A DNA stretch of 64,000 nt from Gautieria morchelliformis. Lineage: Eukaryota; Basidiomycota; Agaricomycetes; Gomphales; Gomphaceae. How positions within the stretch are numbered: position 1 is the stretch's first letter; each line of letters starts with the position of its first letter. The translations under genes and the position numbers were made by a program. Positions 58,041 to 64,000 of this stretch are shown piece by piece. A model generated the notes under the pieces. The model had not been told where the DNA came from, made no database searches, and was given only the letters and a program-made list of their open reading frames with translations. The stretch is from assembly GCA_015179125.1 (NCBI GenBank), contig WHVA01000270.1, positions 1-64,000 on the forward strand. Reading direction: 5' to 3'.

Positions 58041-61000
58041 GATGAGGAGAAAACCATACCGGGGAATAATCTTGATTTAGCCCCACCACTCCCAACGCCA
58101 TGCCACCAACTTAGAAAGACCATGGTGAGTCAATAAGCAAAACCGTGGAAAATTACAGCGTGCCATCATCAAGTCGTTCGATTTGTTCGATAGCTCACCC
58201 TCGACCAAATCCATCTCATTGTCTTCAGTCGCCTCATAGGGAAACTGAACAACGGCCAAAACCCCTGGCATTCAACCTGTAAATTACCTGCCGCGGGCTA
58301 ATGCGACCATCCCTACGTCAGAGGGAAACGTCGAAGGCCCACCTCTTCTTCTGTTGGCTGGTCAGTAGCAGCCAGCTCCTCTGGCGGCGATGTTGCCATA
58401 GGCTGCGAAAGAGTGGGGTAAGGGTATGAGTAACCTCTAATAGGATGAAGCAATGAACGTACGGGAGGAGGAGGCGGCGGCGGAGGCAGAGGCGGCACCT
58501 CTGGGTCTGGTCTGGGTCTGGGTCTGCAGCAACGGGCGGCGGCGGCGGCGGAGGTGGTGGTGGTGGCGTGGCGGCATATTGAACTACTACATACTTTTCT
58601 TCGTCACTACACGGCTTGTCCTCCTCTTCGGCAAGCCTGCCTGTCTGCAGCAGCAGCAGCGACAGAACCCACGCGATTGACGTCGACTGCGGTCGCAGTT
58701 GTTACACTGACGGCCTCGAACCTCGCCTCTTCTTCCGCCTGCTGCTTCTTTGCCAGAGCCTGGCGTTCAGACCATGTCAACTTCTTGCTGCTGACGGGGG
58801 GTTCTCGTGCCACAGATGCATTACTGGCACCCGCTCGTTGATGAGAATCGAAGGGATTTACCAGCTTTTTGGGAGCCGGCAAACACACCGGAGTATAAGC
58901 AGTCTCCTGAGAGGCCAACTTCAATATATCGATGTTGCAAGCACATCATAATACTCACGACAGGCACAATACGATCCTCCTCGGCAGGTTTGGAAGGTGG
59001 TGGTGTGGGCCTGGCGGACTGTGAAGACGCGGGGGCCATAGCCTGCAGTGTAGGTTAAAACTGAACGTGGTATTCCTTCAACAGAACCGGAGGCCGTGCT
59101 CTAGCCGGAGGGGTTGGACACGGAGCTGCTGGCGTGAGCGGCATACCAGGAGGGGAACCATCATCATCCCATGATAGAATGCCGAAGGGGGGCGGTGCTG
59201 GACGAAAAGTGAGCAGCTCTTCCCTGGCAGGCGTGTAAGACGTTCCCTAACCCACCAATGTTTCCAAGCGATAGCTTTCATCACCAAACACACTTACCAC
59301 TTTACTACTGATAAGTGTCCTTTGGTGCACCTTTCCGTAAAGCACCCATGTCGACTTTACCTACTGGTGTATAATTCGTACCAACAGGCGCGATAGGTTC
59401 TGCACTACGGGTGGCCTCATTGTGCACTGAATAGTTGGCACCAGATGCGTCCCTTACGCGTTTCATGATGAGCGCTGGCGACACATCGGAATGAGGTTAT
59501 GAGTGCGCATCAGGTAAAAGGCAAGGAGAAACACTATAATTTTTGTAAATAATTTACCTCGGTGCTAGCGTTGACAACATGCGTCCCTTCTAGATAGCGG
59601 GCCACTGCGCTTGAATGGATGCCTGTGAGCACGAATTTAGAATACAAATGACGGAGCTGCTGGTCAACGTGCGAAACAGGCCCTTCTTCTCCTCTGGTAC
59701 ACCATCCCCGCACCAGTTTACTTTTACCAATGTCGATAGCTGGGTCTAGGGCATATAGGCTGTGAGATTTGCTTCAGCTGCCTCCAGGGCAAGGAACGTA
59801 CATTGGGATCTTTACGCGTACAAAAGCGTACTGTATCGTGGAACAAATTCCAAGTCTACAACAGGTTGGTTAGATGATGACAATGCACCTCCTATCTGAA
59901 ATCTCTTCGGAACCTTGGCTTTGAACCTTATGCGTAGTGATGGGCACGGCCCGGCTCGGCCCCAAAGCCCGGGCTTGGGCCCGGCTTGCTCGGGCTCGGG
60001 CTTGCCAAATCCTGAGCCAGGCCCTTAACAGCCGGCCTGGCTCGGCTCGGGCTAAGCCCGGCTTGGGCCGCGGCCTGTTGGTGGGGAACTAGTAGATATG
60101 TATCGCACCTGTACCAACATGCGCACCCACATCGCCACCGCCCGCAGCGGTCGCGGCCGCCTCCCCTACACCAGCCGGCCCACCCCATGCACCCGCAGCC
60201 CCCATACGCACGTACGCAGCTGCATGTGCGCGCACACGCCCACCCATGCCCACCCGCACACACACCCGCACACACCCGCACACGCACACTGAGGAGCAAG
60301 GCTGCTCTCGCGCTCCTCGCGTGTACCTGCACATGCCACGTGACGTGCGTCAGCCGTGCCATAAGCCACGCGCGGTATTCAACCCTGCGCTGCAGGGCCA
60401 GGGGTGGGCGGCGCGGCCGCGCGGGGGTGCAGGAGGCAGCGAGAAGGGCTCGGTGGGTCCAGGTGTGAAGGAGAAGGAGGGGCTGGAGATGGGGCGGGGC
60501 TCTCGAGGCCCTGGTAGGGGCGATGGTGGGCGGAAGGAAAAGGTGAAGAGCCGGGCGGCGGCGGCGGCGGAAAAAGAGATCCTTTATGTAAGGCCACAAT
60601 AACTACAATAGATGACATTCCATGACTAAAATCCTAAACTGGCAGTTCTAAGCCAGCTTACCGTAAGTAGAAGTATCCTTTCTGGCCACCGAAGATCCTA
60701 TGGTTCGGGCGCCTATGAGGCCGCGGCTTCCGGGCTCGGCTCGGGCTTGTCAAAACCTGAGCCAGGCCCGGAAGCCCGGCGCACCAACGGCTTGGGCCTG
60801 GCCTGGCTCGGGTTTTTGGCGGCTCGGCTCGGGCTAAGCCGCGGCCTGGGCCGGGCCGTGCCCATCACTACTTATGCGTGCTATTAGTGACTCTTCAAAG
60901 CCATCCGAGAGGACGTACTTTTAGGTCATTTGAACCCTTGTCGTAGGTTAACAACATCCAATCTATATCACTCCCATCCAGAACAGATTGGTAGGCAGTT

Positions 61001-61041
61001 GCAATTTCTTTCCAAGATAAATTGATTTGCAGCGGCGACAT
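58041..61041 (-). pseudogene. abp1: Abp1/drebrin-like gene (arm B), intron invaded by a MITE and 3' end fused to Brr2
   Basis: Starts at 61041 (MSPLQINLSWKEIATAYQSVLDGSD...TYDKGSNDLKV, a good ADF-H start). Exon 2 resumes at VQSQGS after an intron that contains a 936-bp MITE; then KVNWCGDGVPEEKKGLF, SKLTGTHPSAVARYL-like sequence, KKLTWSERQALAKKQ, poly-proline and an SH3 domain ([39 protein letters not shown]). The SH3 exon frame stays open straight into Brr2 sequence (57593-58123). An in-frame loss of 18 bases removes GGLEEL, and frame is doubtful at a CTG run near 58660. Marked pseudogene because no proper end remains; it could be a chimeric transcript. Confidence 0.65.
59935..60870. mobile_element. 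hAT-type MITE (936 bp) in abp1 intron 1, arm B
   Basis: Perfect 20-bp terminal inverted repeats (TAGTGATGGGCACGGCCCGG) and a perfect 8-bp target duplication CTTATGCG (59927-59934, 60871-60878) are the hAT signature. Arm A has the empty site near 17961. The subterminal zones are filled with GGCTCGGGC-type repeats, the middle has CA/CG-rich repeats, and there is no transposase. Confidence 0.9.
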
Positions 61042-61365
61042 GCAAAGAAGTCCCATAGTTCGCACGGTCGTTGTGACACGTCTGCCCTATAAGATCTCTC
61101 TCTCTGTCGCGCATTGAAAATTGTGAGTCCGACGATTGACACGTCCAGTCGTCTCCAACTCCCGATTCATATGCCCTATATTTCAGTTCGGTTGTAGGAG
61201 TACTTGGTAAGTATTTCATAACCTCTAATTTGTCTTCAATGTCTATTGATCGAGGGCGATGCATTCTTCTTCCAATAATGAACCTTTAGGTCTATCCAGT
61301 CCGATTGTATGTGAACCTCGCCGTCTCTGCATATCTCGATCAGTGCATTCGCTTGTTTAAACATC

Positions 61366-63973
61366 ATGTCTGGAGCTCCACAAACCCCTCCACCAACCCA
61401 TCGTCGGCAATCTGACATCAATAATACACCTGCCCGCTCGAAGTACCGTCATTCGGACCATAATGAGCCGATAAGCGAACGTCACCTGGAACGAAAACGC
61501 TCCGCCCTATTGCGGGACATTGGTGACAAAATTCCAGAGGTCCCTATCGACTGGTTTTTGGAGAATATCTTGCCCCCATTGCCGGTACCTCGAGTTAGCG
61601 TCTCACAGGTCAAAGAACGACTTTTGAATGAAGGTACAATAAAATCAGTTTTTCCAGAAGCGCCGGGCGAAGGCGAACAGTCCTGGACGATACCGAATTG
61701 CTTCGAGCAGGACCCAGCGCACTTAAGTGAAACGAATAAGAAGGATGAAGATACCGTTTTCAGCAAATTGCCACTTTTCGTCGATCATATCATTGCAGCC
61801 TTTCAAGCCGAGGTCGCTGTCATTATTCCCGGTGGCATTCGAAACCCGGAAAGTTCTAAGCTCGTACATCACCCCAAAACGTCTCCCGCGCACCCTGGCG
61901 ATTACCTTATCCGTCCAGACGGTTGTTTCATGCGTTTAAAAGCTTCCGACGATCCTGGGAAGGATTTAGAGTCACAGTCCAAAACCCATCCCTCCAAGTC
62001 GGCACGCATGCCAAATTACTCTTGGTTCAACATTGCATTGCCTTGCGAATATAAGCTTGGCGCCTCTGAAAGTGATAGGGATGACGTGAGCCTTACTAGC
62101 TATTAGGACGATACTTTTCTCATTGGACAATGACATATAGAATATACGAAAAGTTCTGTACGCTATGGCTCACATCATGCGAAAAGATCCGTGTCGCAGA
62201 TTCACCTATGGGCTCACGATCGAAAACACTCAGACGAGAATATGGTTTGCATGTCGGTCAACGGTTTACGTTACAAAGTCGTTCAACTTCATACAAGTAA
62301 GTTGTGCCAGCAGTCATGCGGTACACGGCATCGCCATTAATGAGCACCTGTCCCTTGTAGGAGCATGAGAAGTTTATCCATTTTGCACTCTCGTTCTGCT
62401 TCGCAACAGAAATCCAAATGGGTTGGGATCCCACTATCGAGCGCCTATCCATTGGCAGTTCCGAGCAGTATAAAATACAGGTTCAGGATAAAGTCACTGG
62501 AAAAGTAGTATATGTCAAGACAGTCGAACTCATCGCCGACTTCGGTGCCGATGCTGTTCGTGGACGTGGTACGCGCGTCTGGAAAGCTTTATTGCGGCAA
62601 TCGGATGGTACCGACATGCACGTCGTCGTTAAAGACGTATGGATTGATGCTGACCGCGTTCGGGAAGGTGACATTCGAACAATGCTTGAAGAACAAGCTT
62701 CTAATGATAAGACGAACAAAGACAAGATTGCAAAACACTTCGTCACTGTACTTTTTTCCGGCGACGTCCTCATCGATGGCCAAATTGACGACACCTTCGA
62801 TTTTATTCAGCGGGGCCACGAAATTCCACCTGACTCGGATGAGCTCCAGCTCAGAGTCCATAAAAGTAATGGCATAGCCATCTCTGTTAGTACCGGAGGG
62901 TTACCTATAACCTATCTAACTATGCCCTTCTTCCGACGCGTATATGGGCCGAAGGCACACTATCGTCTTATTTTCGCACAAGTTGCACAGCCGATATACT
63001 CTATCCGTACTCTGCCCCAGTTTTTCTTGGCGATGAGAGATGCCGCCATTGGTGCGTACTAACTGTCCATTCGATTCGTCATACTTATCATTTTCATCAA
63101 TCAGCTCTCCAACTGATGGCGACATATCGTTGGGTACACAGGGATATCAGCCCAGGAAACATACTTGTCTGTGAAAATGTTGGCCTGCTGAGTGACCTGG
63201 AATATATGAAGCAGGAGTCCGACGTTACTCCTGCTCATAACATTCGAACGGTACATCTACATTGCTGTTCTGTCATTCGCCCTGATTAAAAGTGTCTGTA
63301 GGGAACAATCAACTTCATGGCTTGTGAGGTTGCCGAAGCAAGGTATTTGTTTACCCGCGCTCCATACAAAGCCGCGCCAAAATTTCGTCACAACCCTCTG
63401 CATGACCTGGAGTCACTGTGGTGGATCGCCGTTTGGCAGATTTTCTATTATACGCTCCCACCTGATGATTCCAGCTCCTCATCGCCAACAGATCATCATA
63501 CCACTGAGGACCGAGAAGAGCGGCTGAGCTTACAGGAGCAAGCCCTCTTCAAAATGTTCCCGCGGGATGATCTTAGCAATTCCACAAGGGTTACAATCAT
63601 GGCGGATGAATCCTCATTTGATGCAGTAACTGAGGAGTGCTTCCTCGAGGGGTCAAAGTTGTCCAAGATCAGACACAAATTGAACACCCTGCGAGATGAT
63701 CTCCATGAAGCATACCTGTCTGCCGAGAAGGATGTCCGCGTGACGCACGCCATCCACTCAGGTGCATATGTTCCGGTGGAAAATGAACTTAAAGGTATCC
63801 ACGAGAAGTTCATCGAGACCTTCCAACTTGCGGCAAACATGGCCCCAAGTTCTACCCTTACTCCTTTGACTTCCACGTTGCAAACGCTGGGCAAGCGTTT
63901 GACTCAGACCGGTCGTGAAGGAGGCGACGATGGTAGTAGCGCTGGCCGGCGCGTGAAGCCCAAAGGAGGGTGA
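61366..63973 (+). CDS. FunK1-type fungal protein kinase (arm B), five exons
   Basis: Exons 61366-62085, 62141-62296, 62361-63051, 63105-63250 and 63302-63973, every boundary exactly 42,477 bases from arm A; 794 residues. All kinase marks are kept (RGRGTRVW, VVVK, HRDISPGNIL, DLEY, GTINFMACE). Amino-acid changes from arm A are few and scattered (for example ENILPPLP for EHILPPLP, DVLIDG for NVLIDG, KAAPKF for KDVPEF) and spare the catalytic motifs. Its upstream region lacks about 430 bases present in arm A, so control may differ. Confidence 0.88.
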
Positions 63974-64000
63974 AGTTGGTGCGGTCAAACACGACTCGGG

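Larger units (their letters stand above)
46590..64000 (+). repeat. Segmental duplication, arm B
   Basis: Direct-orientation copy of 6702-21531; continues past the window end. Confidence 0.92.

Noticed and set aside
59928..60599. 223-codon minus-strand frame in the hAT MITE as a transposase
   Set aside because: No hAT catalytic or dimerisation motif; sequence is GC-repeat translation.

Overview
The window looks like repeat-rich chromosome of an Agaricomycete (mushroom-forming basidiomycete). The evidence is a pair of FunK1-type protein kinase genes with short GT-AG introns (about 50-65 nt), an NLR pseudogene of C2-NACHT-WD40 type, F-box/LRR-type genes, and chromodomain Ty3/gypsy retrotransposons. 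Boletales or Polyporales would fit, but I cannot fix the order from sequence alone. There are no bacterial or organellar genes.

Two arms of one segmental duplication dominate the layout. Arm A is 6702-21531 (it probably extends left of the window through the retrotransposon) and arm B is 46590-64000 (cut by the window end). In the same order each carries: a WD40 tail of an NLR gene broken by a Ty3 element at the same base, a GC-rich minisatellite with hairpins, an F-box gene, a minus-strand Brr2-helicase fragment joined to an actin-binding-protein-1 (Abp1) gene, and an intact FunK1 kinase gene. Arm-specific insertions date after the copying: a 2.3-kb two-LTR element in A; a TIR element with a nested LTR, a 938-bp LTR-like element and a hAT-type MITE in B. 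Only the two FunK1 genes and the two F-box genes look intact.

Between the arms, 21783-23760 holds a decayed F-box-family gene and a minus-strand TOM70 fragment. 24134-38062 is one complete but dead Ty3/gypsy chromovirus on the minus strand (TSD GATCA), split by three insertions of one LTR-like family. 38180-40540 is the C2-NACHT part of the arm-B NLR gene. 40541-46589 is an internally deleted Ty3 copy carrying five further LTR-like insertions, which separates the NACHT part from its WD40 part.

The Ty3 family is the most unusual item. Besides gag, protease, RT, RNase H, integrase and chromodomain it carries a separate ORF of about 660 codons between pol and the 3' LTR, with a coiled coil, an SV40-like basic nuclear localisation motif and an acidic C-terminus. 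It is present in all three copies here and I do not recognise its family. A second notable set is six LTR-like elements (TGTCATGA...TCTTGACA) that grow by whole modules at one end. All element boundaries below were read by eye from target-site duplications and empty or allelic sites.
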